A stretch of DNA of 64,000 nt. Origin: Thiobacillus sp. UBA3361. Its GTDB lineage: Bacteria; Pseudomonadota; Gammaproteobacteria; Burkholderiales; Thiobacillaceae. The stretch lies in assembly GCA_002360535.1 (NCBI GenBank), contig DEQR01000064.1, forward strand, positions 83,927 through 147,926. Direction: 5' to 3'. Below the pieces are notes generated by a model. That model worked only from the letters and a program-made list of their open reading frames with translations. It did not search any database and was not told the origin of the DNA. The position numbers and the translations under genes were made by a program. Positions 25,407 through 33,945 of this stretch are shown here, piece by piece; positions within the stretch are counted from its first letter, which is position 1; each line of letters opens with the position of its first letter.

Positions 25407-25881
25407 GCCTCCGGACGGCATGCCCGGCCTGGGCGAATCCCTGCGCCAGGCGGTGAACGACTGGCTGGTGGCGGAACTGGGTCGCCAGCGCCGGGAGCTG
25501 CATACCCTGCGGCATCAGCTGGAGGCCATGTCGGCCGAGGCGGACCGGCACGGAGGCAGAGGACAGGCGCGGGCGCTTGCCGGCCCGGAGCAACGCATCG
25601 ACGAAGTCAATCGCCGCCTGGATTTTCTCGCCAGCGAGCTGGGGACGCGCCTGGATGAACAGGCCGCCCGGCTGGACAATCTGTTCGCCGGCCTGCAACA
25701 GCGGCTGGACCATCTCAACGGCCGCCTCGACGAGGCCCATGCCCGGCTCGGCCGGCTGGCCGACATCGCCGTGCGGCGCGACGAGCATACCCAGCTCATG
25801 GTCCGCCACGACCGCTTGGATAGGGCCGTGGAGGCGCTGCGGGAGCGGCTGCTGAACAATGGTGTAACGCCGGGCCGTTAA
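25396..25881 (+). CDS. Small coiled-coil protein of unknown function
   Basis: A 161-residue protein with no recognisable domain. Residues about 65-150 form a long coiled coil with regular heptad leucines (RIDEVNRRLDFLASELGTRL, ARLDNLFAGLQQRLDHLNGR and similar). The N-terminus is acidic and Gly/Pro-rich with a helical stretch (LRQAVNDWLVAELGRQRREL). There is no signal peptide or membrane segment. The start overlaps the galE stop by 11 bases. Codon use is like its neighbours, supporting a real gene. Possible roles (scaffold, length regulator) are guesses. Confidence 0.65.
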   Translation: MATEPPDGMPGLGESLRQAVNDWLVAELGRQRRELHTLRHQLEAMSAEADRHGGRGQARALAGPEQRIDEVNRRLDFLASELGTRLDEQAARLDNLFAGLQQRLDHLNGRLDEAHARLGRLADIAVRRDEHTQLMVRHDRLDRAVEALRERLLNNGVTPGR

Positions 25882-25932
25882 ACTCCGCCGCCTCGCGGTC
25901 GTTAATGACTCAAACCAACCCTAGGACCTGAC

Positions 25933-26991
25933 ATGATCATTGTCACAGGCGGCGCCGGATTCATCGGCGCCAACTTCATATTGGAATGGCTCGCCCGGGT
26001 GGGCGAGCCGGTGGTCAACCTGGACAAGCTCACCTACGCCGGCAATCCCGAAAACCTGGCCGGCCTGCGGGGCGACACACGCCACCAACTGGTCCAGGGC
26101 GACATCGGCGACCGGGCGCTGGTGGGCCGGCTGTTGACCGAGCACCGGCCCCGTGCCATCGTCAATTTCGCCGCCGAGAGCCATGTGGACCGCTCCATCC
26201 ACGGCCCGGAAGACTTCATCCAGACCAACGTGGTGGGCAGCTTTCACTTGCTGGAAGAGGTGCGCGGCTACTGGTCCGGCCTGGCCGAGGCGGACAAGGC
26301 CGCGTTCCGCTTCCTGCACGTATCCACCGACGAGGTCTATGGCTCCCTGGGTCCCGACGACGCCCCCTTCACCGAGACCACCCCCTACGCCCCCAACAGC
26401 CCCTATTCGGCCAGCAAGGCGGCCTCCGACCATCTGGTGCGCGCCTACCACCACACCTACGGCCTGCCGACGCTGACCACCAACTGCTCCAACAACTACG
26501 GCCCCTACCAGTTCCCCGAGAAGCTCATCCCCCTGATGATCCTCAACGCGGTGAACGGCAAGCCCCTGCCCATCTACGGCGACGGCATGAACGTGCGCGA
26601 CTGGCTGTACGTCAGCGACCACTGCGCGGCCATCCGCGAGGTGCTGGACCGGGGCAGGGTGGGGGAGACCTACAACATCGGCGGCTGGAACGAGATGCCC
26701 AACCTGGACATCGTGCACACCCTGTGTAACCTGCTGGACGAAATGCAGCCCGACCCCGCCGGCCCTTACACGCGTCTCATCACCTATGTGAAAGACCGTC
26801 CCGGTCACGACCGCCGCTATGCCATCGACGCCACCAAGATCCACCGGGAACTGGACTGGAAGCCCGCGGAGACCTTCGCCACCGGCATCCGCAAGACCGT
26901 CGCCTGGTATCTGGAGCACATGGATTGGGTGGAGCGTGTCGCCAGCGGCGAATACCGCAAGTGGATCGATAAAAACTATCAGGAGCGCTGA
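25933..26991 (+). CDS. rmlB: dTDP-glucose 4,6-dehydratase
   Basis: A 352-residue SDR enzyme for the second step of dTDP-L-rhamnose synthesis. The NAD site VTGGAGFIGANFI opens the protein. NFAAESHVDRSIHGPEDFIQ, FLHVSTDEVYGSL, and the catalytic YSASKAASDHLVRAYHHTYG are family signatures, as is GETYNIGGWNEMPN. The gene is followed after 4 bases by rmlA, giving an rmlBACD order. Confidence 0.97.
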   Translation: MIIVTGGAGFIGANFILEWLARVGEPVVNLDKLTYAGNPENLAGLRGDTRHQLVQGDIGDRALVGRLLTEHRPRAIVNFAAESHVDRSIHGPEDFIQTNVVGSFHLLEEVRGYWSGLAEADKAAFRFLHVSTDEVYGSLGPDDAPFTETTPYAPNSPYSASKAASDHLVRAYHHTYGLPTLTTNCSNNYGPYQFPEKLIPLMILNAVNGKPLPIYGDGMNVRDWLYVSDHCAAIREVLDRGRVGETYNIGGWNEMPNLDIVHTLCNLLDEMQPDPAGPYTRLITYVKDRPGHDRRYAIDATKIHRELDWKPAETFATGIRKTVAWYLEHMDWVERVASGEYRKWIDKNYQER

Positions 26992-26995
26992 CGAC

Positions 26996-27916
26996 ATGAC
27001 CGCCTCACGCCTCACGCCTCACGCCTCACCGGGCAATGCCCGCAAAGGCATCATCCTGGCCGGCGGCTCCGGCACCCGACTGTACCCGGCCACCATCGCC
27101 GTCTCCAAGCAGCTCATTCCGGTCTATGACAAGCCCATGATCTATTACCCGCTCAGCACCCTGATGCTGGCCGGCATCCGCGACATCCTGATCATCTCCA
27201 CCCCCCAGGACACGCCGCGCTTCGAACAGCTGCTGGGGGATGGCGGACAGTGGGGCTTGAACATCCGCTACGCCGTGCAGCCCTCGCCGGACGGCCTCGC
27301 CCAGGCCTTCATCATCGGCGCGGACTTCGTGGGCAACGATCCCAGCGCCTTGGTGCTGGGCGACAACATCTTCTACGGCCACGAACTGGCCGACGACCTG
27401 CAGGCGGCGACGAGCCAGGCGCATGGCGCAACCGTATTCGCCTATCCGGTCACCGATCCGGAACGCTACGGGGTGGTGGAGTTCGACGCCGAGGGCAGGG
27501 CGGTCAGTCTGGAGGAAAAGCCCGCCCGGCCCAAGTCCCGCTACGCCGTCACCGGCCTGTATTTCTACGACAACCGGGTGGTGGACGTGGCCCGCAACCT
27601 CAAGCCCTCGCCCCGCGGCGAGCTGGAGATCACCGATGTGAACAAGCAGTACCTGGCCTGGGGCGACCTCACCGTGGGCGTCATGGGCCGCGGCCACGCC
27701 TGGCTGGACACGGGCACCCACGAATCCCTGCTGGAGGCCTCGCATTTCATCGCCACCATCGAGCGCCGCCAGGGCCTGAAGGTGGCTTGCCCGGAGGAGA
27801 TCGCCTACCGCCAGGGCTATATCGACGCCGCCCAAGTGGAGCGCCTGGCCGAACCCCTTAAAAAGAACGGTTACGGCCAATACCTGCTGGCCATGCTGCA
27901 CGAGCGGGTGTTTTGA
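26996..27916 (+). CDS. rmlA: Glucose-1-phosphate thymidylyltransferase
   Basis: A 306-residue enzyme joining dTTP and glucose-1-phosphate, the first and feedback-controlled step to dTDP-rhamnose. The core begins at about residue 17 with RKGIILAGGSGTRLYPATIA, then VSKQLIPVYDKPMIYYPLST. Later motifs are GDNIFYGHEL, VVEFDAEGRAVSLEEKP and AWLDTGTHESLLEAS. The only usable ATG (26996) is directly followed by a perfect (CGCCTCA)4 tract, which encodes most of a non-conserved leader (SRLTPHAS). Changing the unit number would shift the frame, so the gene could be phase-variable. Confidence 0.95.
   Translation: MTASRLTPHASPGNARKGIILAGGSGTRLYPATIAVSKQLIPVYDKPMIYYPLSTLMLAGIRDILIISTPQDTPRFEQLLGDGGQWGLNIRYAVQPSPDGLAQAFIIGADFVGNDPSALVLGDNIFYGHELADDLQAATSQAHGATVFAYPVTDPERYGVVEFDAEGRAVSLEEKPARPKSRYAVTGLYFYDNRVVDVARNLKPSPRGELEITDVNKQYLAWGDLTVGVMGRGHAWLDTGTHESLLEASHFIATIERRQGLKVACPEEIAYRQGYIDAAQVERLAEPLKKNGYGQYLLAMLHERVF
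27001..27028 (+). repeat. Perfect tandem heptanucleotide (CGCCTCA)4 in the rmlA start region
   Basis: Four identical 7-base units run from 27001 to 27028, beginning two bases after the rmlA ATG and lying inside its coding frame. Units of 7 are not multiples of 3, so gain or loss of one unit by slippage would put rmlA out of frame. Confidence 0.9.
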
Positions 27917-28461
27917 TGCGGGTCATCGAGTCCGCATTGCCGGAGGTGAAAATCCTGGAGCCCAGGGTGTTCGGCGACGACCGGGGATTCTTCCTGGAGA
28001 GCTGGAACCGGCGCCTGTTCGCCGAACTGGATCTCCCCACCGAGTTCGCCCAGGACAACCACTCCCGCTCCCAGCGCCACGTGCTGCGCGGTTTGCATTA
28101 CCAGCTCCGGCAGCCCCAGGGCAAGCTGGTGCGGGTGGTGCGCGGCGCGGTGTTCGACGTGGCGGTCGATCTGCGCCGGTCTTCGTCGAATTTCGGCCGC
28201 TGGGCCGGATTCGAGCTGTCCGAGGAGAACAAGCGCATGGCCTGGATACCACCGGGTTTCGCGCACGGTTTCCTGGTCCTGAGCGAGTCCGCGGACTTCC
28301 TCTACAAGGCCACCGAGTTCTACGCCCCCGAACACGAGCGCAGCGTCCTGTGGAACGACCCGGCCATCGGCATCGCCTGGCCCCTGGCCGGGGCGGAGCC
28401 CCTCCTGTCCGGCAAGGACAGGGCCGGCCTGCCCCTGGCCGAGGCGGAGGTCTATTCGTGA
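27916..28461 (+). CDS. rmlC: dTDP-4-dehydrorhamnose 3,5-epimerase
   Basis: A 181-residue cupin-fold enzyme, third step of dTDP-rhamnose synthesis. It has VFGDDRGFFLESWNRRLF, HSRSQRHVLRGLHYQL with the catalytic histidine, VVRGAVFDVAVDLRRSS, and KATEFYAPEHERSVLWNDP with the catalytic tyrosine. The ATG shares a base with the rmlA TGA; its own TGA overlaps the rmlD GTG. The length matches the family (about 183). Confidence 0.97.
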   Translation: MRVIESALPEVKILEPRVFGDDRGFFLESWNRRLFAELDLPTEFAQDNHSRSQRHVLRGLHYQLRQPQGKLVRVVRGAVFDVAVDLRRSSSNFGRWAGFELSEENKRMAWIPPGFAHGFLVLSESADFLYKATEFYAPEHERSVLWNDPAIGIAWPLAGAEPLLSGKDRAGLPLAEAEVYS

Positions 28462-29354
28462 CCCCGCGACGGGCGATCCTGCTCACCGGCGTCAACGGCC
28501 AGGTGGGCTGGGAGTTGCATCGCAGCCTGTCCGCCCTGGGCAATGTCGTGGGCCTCACCAGCCGCGATCTGGACCTGGCCGACGTCGACGCGATCCGCGC
28601 CAAGGTCGCCGAGATCCGGCCCGCCCTGATCGTCAATCCGGCCGCCTACACGGCGGTGGACAAGGCGGAAAGCGAGCCGGAAAAGGCGCGGGCGGTGAAC
28701 GCCACGGCCCCAGGCGTGTTCGCCGAGGCGGCCAAGGCCTGCGGCGCCGTCCTGGTGCACTACTCCACCGATTACGTGTTCGACGGCGGCAAGGACGGCC
28801 CCTACCTGGAAGACGATCCGACCGCCCCGCAAAACATCTATGGCGCCACCAAGCTGGAAGGGGAGGAGGCCATCCGCGCCAGCGGCGCGCGCCATCTCAT
28901 CTTCCGCACCAGCTGGGTCTATGGCCGGCGCGGCGCCAACTTCCTGCTCACCATGCAAAGGCTGATGCGAGGGGACGAAAATAAGCGGCCGGAACTGAAG
29001 ATCGTCGCCGACCAGCACGGCGCCCCCACCTGGAGCCGTTCCATCGCCGACGCCACCGCCCAGGCGCTGGCCCAGTGCCTGTCGCCGGCGCGGGGCGCGG
29101 ACCGGCCCGAGCCCTGGGGCACCTACCACATGACCAACGGCGGCGAGACCACCTGGCACGGCTTCGCCCAGGCCATCGCCGAACTCACGCCGCTGGAGAA
29201 GCGGCCCGCGCTGACGCCCATCCCCACGTCCGCTTATCCCACCCCCGCGCGCCGGCCGGCCAACTCCCGCCTGGACAACGGCAAACTGATGCGCAATTTC
29301 GCCCTGCGCCTGCCCGATTGGCGGCAGGCCCTGGAAATGTGCCTGGCCCATTGA
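28458..29354 (+). CDS. rmlD: dTDP-4-dehydrorhamnose reductase
   Basis: A 298-residue NADPH-dependent SDR that completes dTDP-L-rhamnose. The GTG start at 28458 overlaps the rmlC stop (GTGA) and gives VTPRRAILLTGVNGQVGWEL. Family motifs follow: NPAAYTAVDKAESEPEKARA, STDYVFDGGKDGPYLEDDP, YGATKLEGEEAIRAS with the catalytic tyrosine and lysine, and FRTSWVYGRRGANFLLTM. The length equals E. coli RmlD. Confidence 0.96.
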   Translation: MTPRRAILLTGVNGQVGWELHRSLSALGNVVGLTSRDLDLADVDAIRAKVAEIRPALIVNPAAYTAVDKAESEPEKARAVNATAPGVFAEAAKACGAVLVHYSTDYVFDGGKDGPYLEDDPTAPQNIYGATKLEGEEAIRASGARHLIFRTSWVYGRRGANFLLTMQRLMRGDENKRPELKIVADQHGAPTWSRSIADATAQALAQCLSPARGADRPEPWGTYHMTNGGETTWHGFAQAIAELTPLEKRPALTPIPTSAYPTPARRPANSRLDNGKLMRNFALRLPDWRQALEMCLAH

Positions 29355-29376
29355 ACGCCACCCGCTGGAAGACGCC

Positions 29377-30792
29377 ATGAAACTGCATCCCGTCATTCTC
29401 TCCGGCGGCTCGGGGACACGCCTCTGGCCCCTGTCCCGCGCCGCCCTGCCCAAGCAGCTGCTGCCCCTGGCCTCGACGCGCACCATGTTGCAGGACACCG
29501 TCCTGCGCCTGCACGGCCTGGCAGAGGTTCAGCCGCCGCTGATCGTCTGCAACAATGAGCACCGTTTCCTGATCGCCGAGCAGATGCGCGAGATCCAGGT
29601 GACGCCGCAGGGCATCTACCTGGAGCCCATGGGCCGCAACACGGCCCCCGCCGCAGCGGTGGCCGCCCTGGTGCTGAGCCGCCAGGAAGCCGATGCCGTG
29701 ATGCTGCTGCTGCCCGCCGACCACCTGATCGCCGACGTGCCGGCCTTTCACGCCGCCATCGGCGAGGGTGTGAAGGCGGTGGCCAAAGGTCGGCTGGTGA
29801 CCTTCGGTATCGTCCCCGACTCGCCCCACACCGGCTACGGCTACATCCAGCAGGGCAAGGGCCTCAAGGGCACCCGCGCGCGGCAGGTGGCGCGCTTCGT
29901 GGAGAAGCCCAACCGCAAGACGGCCGAACAGTTCCTCGCCGGTGGCGACTATTTCTGGAACAGCGGCATGTTCCTGTTCTCCGCGCGCCAGTTCCTGGAC
30001 GAACTCGCCGGCCTGCGCCCGGACATCCTCGCCGCCTGCGAGCGGGCGCTGGACAGCGGCGCGCATGACCTGGACTTCTGCCGTCTGGACAGGGATGCCT
30101 TCGAGTCCTGCCCCTCCGATTCCATCGACTACGCGGTCATGGAGCGCACCCGCGACGCCGCCGTCGTGCCCGCGGACATCGGCTGGAACGACATCGGCGC
30201 CTGGTCCGCCCTGTGGGACGTGGCGGAAAAGGATACGAACGGCAACGCCGTGCGCGGCGACGTCTATCTCGACGGGGTCTCGGACAGTTATGTGCGCGCC
30301 GAGTCGCGCATGGTGGCGGCCATCGGCGTGCGCGACCTGCTGGTCGTGGAAACCGCCGACGCGGTGCTGGTGGCGGACAAGGCCCGCGCCCAGGACGTGA
30401 AGAAGGTGGTCGATCACCTGAAGGCCAACGGCCGCAGCGAGCACGAGTTCCACACCCGCGTCTATCGGCCCTGGGGATGGTACGAGGGCATCGACGCCGG
30501 CGAGCGCTTCCAGGTCAAGCGCATCATGGTCAAGCCGGGTGCGAAGCTCTCCCTGCAAAAGCATCACCACCGCGCCGAACATTGGGTTGTGGTGTCCGGC
30601 ACCGCCCGGGTGACCTGCGATGGCGAAGAACTGCTGCTGGCGGAGAACCAGTCCACCTACATCCCCCTGGGCACCACCCACCGGCTGGAGAACCCGGGCA
30701 AGATTCCGCTGCACATGATCGAGGTGCAATCCGGCAGCTATCTGGGCGAGGACGACATCGTGCGTTTCGAAGACCTCTACCGGCGGGACTGA
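29377..30792 (+). CDS. manC: Mannose-1-phosphate guanylyltransferase / mannose-6-phosphate isomerase
   Basis: A 471-residue bifunctional enzyme of GDP-mannose synthesis (ManC/AlgA/WbpW type). The nucleotidyltransferase domain (about residues 1-290) has VILSGGSGTRLWPLSRAALP, LLPADHLI and VEKPNRKTAEQFL. The C-terminal type II isomerase cupin (about 350-465) has YRPWGWYEGIDAGERFQVKR, then ISLQKHHH-type metal ligands (KLSLQKHHHRAEHWVVVSGT) and YIPLGTTHRLENPGKIPL. The gene is followed in the same frame by a small ArfA-like gene. Confidence 0.95.
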   Translation: MKLHPVILSGGSGTRLWPLSRAALPKQLLPLASTRTMLQDTVLRLHGLAEVQPPLIVCNNEHRFLIAEQMREIQVTPQGIYLEPMGRNTAPAAAVAALVLSRQEADAVMLLLPADHLIADVPAFHAAIGEGVKAVAKGRLVTFGIVPDSPHTGYGYIQQGKGLKGTRARQVARFVEKPNRKTAEQFLAGGDYFWNSGMFLFSARQFLDELAGLRPDILAACERALDSGAHDLDFCRLDRDAFESCPSDSIDYAVMERTRDAAVVPADIGWNDIGAWSALWDVAEKDTNGNAVRGDVYLDGVSDSYVRAESRMVAAIGVRDLLVVETADAVLVADKARAQDVKKVVDHLKANGRSEHEFHTRVYRPWGWYEGIDAGERFQVKRIMVKPGAKLSLQKHHHRAEHWVVVSGTARVTCDGEELLLAENQSTYIPLGTTHRLENPGKIPLHMIEVQSGSYLGEDDIVRFEDLYRRD

Positions 30793-30798
30793 GCGGCA

Positions 30799-31002
30799 TT
30801 GGGTAAGCGTGTCTCCGGTCCGCCGCGCCGACCCCGCAACCCGGTGGTCAAGGCGGTGCGTACCCCCCTATATCGGCAGCGGGTGGTGCCGGACAAGCGC
30901 GGCCGCCCGCCGGAACGCGGGGAGATCGAACAGCGGCTCGAAGAGGAGCGGAACGGGGAAGAGCGGGCGAATGACGATGGAGAGGACGGCACGGACGTAT
31001 AA
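30799..31002 (+). CDS. Putative alternative ribosome-rescue factor, ArfA-like
   Basis: A 67-residue, strongly basic protein. Residues about 13-40 (RNPVVKAVRTPLYRQRVV, then PDKRGRPPERG) resemble the ArfA core pattern, in which NAVKAL, a PLFRQR-type motif and a Lys/Gly-rich stretch follow each other. ArfA frees ribosomes stalled on messages without a stop codon by recruiting RF2. The only in-frame start is a TTG two codons after the manC stop. The C-terminal 25 residues are acidic and Glu-rich, unlike the basic tail of E. coli ArfA, and the gene has its own stop. I recognise the core by eye only, so this is a moderate call; otherwise it is a small unknown protein. Confidence 0.55.
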   Translation: MGKRVSGPPRRPRNPVVKAVRTPLYRQRVVPDKRGRPPERGEIEQRLEEERNGEERANDDGEDGTDV

Positions 31003-31054
31003 TCCGGGCCATGTCGCAATCAGGACCCATCCAGCCGCGCCCTCTCCGGAAACG

Positions 31055-31077
31055 CAAAAGCCGGCTCGCGCCGGCTT
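31055..31077 (-). terminator. Rho-independent terminator of tRNA-Leu
   Basis: A perfect 8-bp stem (AAGCCGGC at 31058-31065 with GCCGGCTT at 31070-31077) and a 4-base loop is followed on the minus strand by TTTTG. It lies 14 bases beyond the 3' end of the tRNA. There is no T-run on the plus strand, so it mainly acts on the tRNA transcript. Confidence 0.85.
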
Positions 31078-31090
31078 CGTCATTTCTGTC

Positions 31091-31177
31091 TGGTGCCCAG
31101 GAGAGGACTCGAACCTCCACACCGTTGCCGGCGCTAGGACCTGAACCTAGTGCGTCTACCAATTCCGCCACCTGGGC
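31091..31177 (-). tRNA. tRNA-Leu (anticodon CAG)
   Basis: An 87-base class II tRNA on the minus strand. The acceptor stem GCCCAGG pairs with CCTGGGC, with discriminator A and an encoded CCA. The D arm contains GGTAGAC. The anticodon stem CTAGG/CCTAG encloses TTCAGGT, giving CAG for leucine CUG codons. A long variable arm and a T arm with GGTTCGAGTCC complete the fold. Confidence 0.97.
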
Positions 31178-31190
31178 ACAGAAGGCGCGC

Positions 31191-31220
31191 ATTCTAACGA
31201 TCGGCTGAAATCCATGTCAA
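31191..31220 (-). promoter_or_regulatory. Sigma-70 promoter of tRNA-Leu, overlapping the rnr start codon
   Basis: On the minus strand a perfect TTGACA (31215-31220) is followed 18 bases later by TAGAAT (31191-31196) and then a GC-rich discriminator (GCGCGCC). Such discriminators are typical of stringently controlled stable-RNA promoters. Transcription would start about 7 bases before the mature tRNA. The -35 element lies within the first codons of rnr, so RNA polymerase here could affect rnr initiation. Confidence 0.8.
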
Positions 31221-33808
31221 CGAAAAAATCCTCCAAGAAGCCCTCCGCACACGGCCAGCAGGCCTTGCGCTGGCAAGACCCGCACCTCGCCCGCGAACGG
31301 GAGAAATACGGCCAGCCACTGCCCAGCCGCGAGTACCTGCTACAGCTGGTGGAGGCCGAGGGTGGTCCGCTGCCCATGGAGGAACTGGCCTTTCGCCTGA
31401 ATATCGAGGAAGGGGAGCGGGATGCCTTCCGCCGCCGCCTGGAGGCCATGCAGCGCGACGGCCAGCTGGTCATCAACCGCCGTCAGGCCCTCTGCCTACC
31501 GGACAAGATCGAGCTGAAGGCGGGCCGTGTGGAGGGCCACCCCGACGGCTTCGGTTTCTTCATCCCAGACGACCGTTCCGGCGACATGTTCCTGTCCGAG
31601 CGGGAGATGCGCGCCGTGCTGCACGGCGACCGTGTCATGGTCCGCGAAGTGGGGGTCGATCGGCGCGGCCGCAAGGAGGGCAAGATCGTCGAGGTGCTGG
31701 AGCGTGCCAATGCCCGGCTGGTGGGACGCTTCCATGAAGAAAAGGGCCTCCGATGGGTGGCCGCCGAGCAGCGGCGGATCAGCCGCGACATCCTGGTTCC
31801 TGCGGGTTCCGAGGGCGGAGCCCGGCCGGGGCAGGTGGTGATGGTCGAACTGGTGGAGCAACCGACCAAGCACACCCCGCCCGCCGGCCGTATCGCCGAG
31901 ATTCTCGGCGATTACGCCGATCCGGGCATGGAGATCGAGATTGCCCTGCGCAAGCACAACCTGCCGTTCGAGTTCCCGCCAGCGGTGGAGGCGCAGGCGA
32001 AGAAGCTGCCCAAGACGGTGCGCAAGGCCGACCTGGGCGCGGATCGCGAGGACGTGCGCGATCTGCCGCTGGTGACCATCGACGGCGAGGACGCGCGCGA
32101 CTTCGACGATGCCGTCTTCTGCCGCCCCGAGGGGCGTGGTTTCCGGCTGTGGGTGGCGATCGCCGACGTGTCCCATTACGTGAAGCCCGGTTCCGCCCTC
32201 GATCTGGAGGCCTCCGGGCGCGGCAACTCGGTCTATTTCCCGCGCCGGGTCATCCCCATGTTGCCGGAGGCGCTGTCCAACGGCCTGTGTTCCCTGAACC
32301 CCCAGGTGGACCGCCTGTGCATGGTGTGCGAAATGGTGGTGACCAACCTGGGCAACATCAGGGAGTTCCGTTTCTATCCCGCGGTAATGCACTCCAAGGC
32401 GCGCCTGACCTACAACCAGGTGTGGAGCTGGCTGTCCGGCGAGGCCCGGCTGCCCGAGGAGCAGGCCGCGCTGCTGCCGCATCTGAAGGACCTGTACAAG
32501 CTGTTCAAGGTGTTGCTGAAGGCGCGCGGCAAGCGCGGCGCCATCGACTTCGACACCGTGGAGACCAAGATACTGTTCAACGACCAGGACAAGATCGAGC
32601 GCATCGTTCCCACCACCCGCAACGACGCGCACCGGGTGATCGAGGAGTGCATGCTGGCGGCCAACGTGTGTGCTTCGGAGTTCCTGCAAAAGCACAAGCA
32701 CCCCGCCCTGTACCGTGTCCATGAAGGCCCGACGCCCCAGAAGCTGGAGGCCCTGCACGAATTCCTGGCCGAATTCGGTCTGCACCTCTCGGGTGGCGAC
32801 GAGCCGCATGCCAAGGACTACGGCGAGCTGATCGAGAAGATCAAGCCGCGCCCGGACGTGCAATTGCTGCAGACGGTCATGCTCCGTTCCCTTCAGCAGG
32901 CCGTCTATAGCCCCGACAACGTCGGTCACTTCGGCCTGGCCTACGAGACCTATACCCACTTCACCTCGCCCATCCGCCGCTATCCCGACCTGCTGGTGCA
33001 CCGGGCCATCAAGGCGGTGCTCAAGGGCGACAGCTATACGCCGGGCGACTGGGACGCGGCCGGTGGCCATTGCTCAATGACCGAGCGGCGCGCAGACGAT
33101 GCCACCCGCGACGTGGTCAACTGGCTGAAGTGCTACTACATGCAGGACAAACTGGGCGAGGAGTACGACGGCGTCATCAGCGCGGTGGTCAGCTTCGGCG
33201 TCTTCGTCGCCCTGAACGACGTGTTCGTCGAGGGACTGGTGCATGTCTCCGACCTGGGCAAGGACTACTTCCACTTCGATTCTGCCCGCCACTGGATGCT
33301 CGGTGAGCGCACCGGCAAGCGTTTCCGCCTGGGCGACAAGGTGCGCGTGAAAGTGGCGCGCGTCGATCTGGAGACCACCCGCATCGACTTCGTTCTGGCC
33401 GAAGCGGCGGAGGAGGGTTTCAAATTCATGCCGCCGATCCAGGAACGTCCGGCGCAACCCCCCGTGAAGCCACGCGGCGGTGGGCCCAGGGCCGAGGCCA
33501 AACCGGTGGCGAAGGCCGATGCTGGGGGGCGCCGGGGCAAGCGAGGCGGCAAGCCGGCCCAGCCTGCTAAAGCCGCCCCGCCCGCGCGGCCCGCCAAGGT
33601 CGAGACCAAGCCATCCCCCCCACCCGCCGCCGCGAAGCCGAAACAACCGCACCCGGCCAAACAGGCCAAACAGGGCCAACAGCAATCGCGACCAGCCAAG
33701 GCCTCGCCCGTCGCGCAGGTGGTCCAGCCCAAGGCGGCGCGCAAGTCCGCCGGTTCCGCTACCGCCGCTCTGATGGCGAAGGCGCGCAAGAAGACCAGGG
33801 TGAAATGA
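31214..33808 (+). CDS. rnr: Ribonuclease R
   Basis: An 864-residue processive 3'-5' exoribonuclease that degrades structured RNA. In order: an N-terminal helical winged domain (about residues 30-95), cold-shock domains (about 96-260), the RNB catalytic domain (about 280-610) with DGEDARDFDDAVFC carrying the metal-binding aspartates, an S1 domain (about 655-735; GVISAVVSFGVFVALNDVFV), and a 120-residue Lys/Pro/Ala-rich tail. Such basic tails bind RNA and ribosomes. It is divergent from tRNA-Leu. Its stop overlaps an ATG at 33805 (ATGA), which looks like the former start of rlmB. Confidence 0.96.
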   Translation: MSTKKSSKKPSAHGQQALRWQDPHLAREREKYGQPLPSREYLLQLVEAEGGPLPMEELAFRLNIEEGERDAFRRRLEAMQRDGQLVINRRQALCLPDKIELKAGRVEGHPDGFGFFIPDDRSGDMFLSEREMRAVLHGDRVMVREVGVDRRGRKEGKIVEVLERANARLVGRFHEEKGLRWVAAEQRRISRDILVPAGSEGGARPGQVVMVELVEQPTKHTPPAGRIAEILGDYADPGMEIEIALRKHNLPFEFPPAVEAQAKKLPKTVRKADLGADREDVRDLPLVTIDGEDARDFDDAVFCRPEGRGFRLWVAIADVSHYVKPGSALDLEASGRGNSVYFPRRVIPMLPEALSNGLCSLNPQVDRLCMVCEMVVTNLGNIREFRFYPAVMHSKARLTYNQVWSWLSGEARLPEEQAALLPHLKDLYKLFKVLLKARGKRGAIDFDTVETKILFNDQDKIERIVPTTRNDAHRVIEECMLAANVCASEFLQKHKHPALYRVHEGPTPQKLEALHEFLAEFGLHLSGGDEPHAKDYGELIEKIKPRPDVQLLQTVMLRSLQQAVYSPDNVGHFGLAYETYTHFTSPIRRYPDLLVHRAIKAVLKGDSYTPGDWDAAGGHCSMTERRADDATRDVVNWLKCYYMQDKLGEEYDGVISAVVSFGVFVALNDVFVEGLVHVSDLGKDYFHFDSARHWMLGERTGKRFRLGDKVRVKVARVDLETTRIDFVLAEAAEEGFKFMPPIQERPAQPPVKPRGGGPRAEAKPVAKADAGGRRGKRGGKPAQPAKAAPPARPAKVETKPSPPPAAAKPKQPHPAKQAKQGQQQSRPAKASPVAQVVQPKAARKSAGSATAALMAKARKKTRVK

Positions 33809-33945
33809 GCCAGCGAACCTTCATCCACGGTTTTGGCTTCGGCCGCTCACTGCGTTCGCTTGACTTGCCTGACGGCAAGTCAGCCTGCGCCGAAACTTGT
33901 CGGGGTTCGACGGGTGAGGCCTTGCGAGAGGGCAAGCAGGGATGA
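33805..33945 (+). CDS. 46-codon mini-ORF in a duplicated rlmB start region
   Basis: This short frame begins with an ATG overlapping the rnr stop (ATGA) and ends with a TGA overlapping the true rlmB ATG (ATGA at 33942-33945). Its first eight codons match the rlmB N-terminus (MSQRTFI, then HG for YG); the rest comes from the inserted sequence. It could act as a coupling leader peptide that passes ribosomes from rnr to rlmB. It has no recognisable function of its own, and no independent ribosome-binding site was identified. Confidence 0.35.
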   Translation: MSQRTFIHGFGFGRSLRSLDLPDGKSACAETCRGSTGEALREGKQG

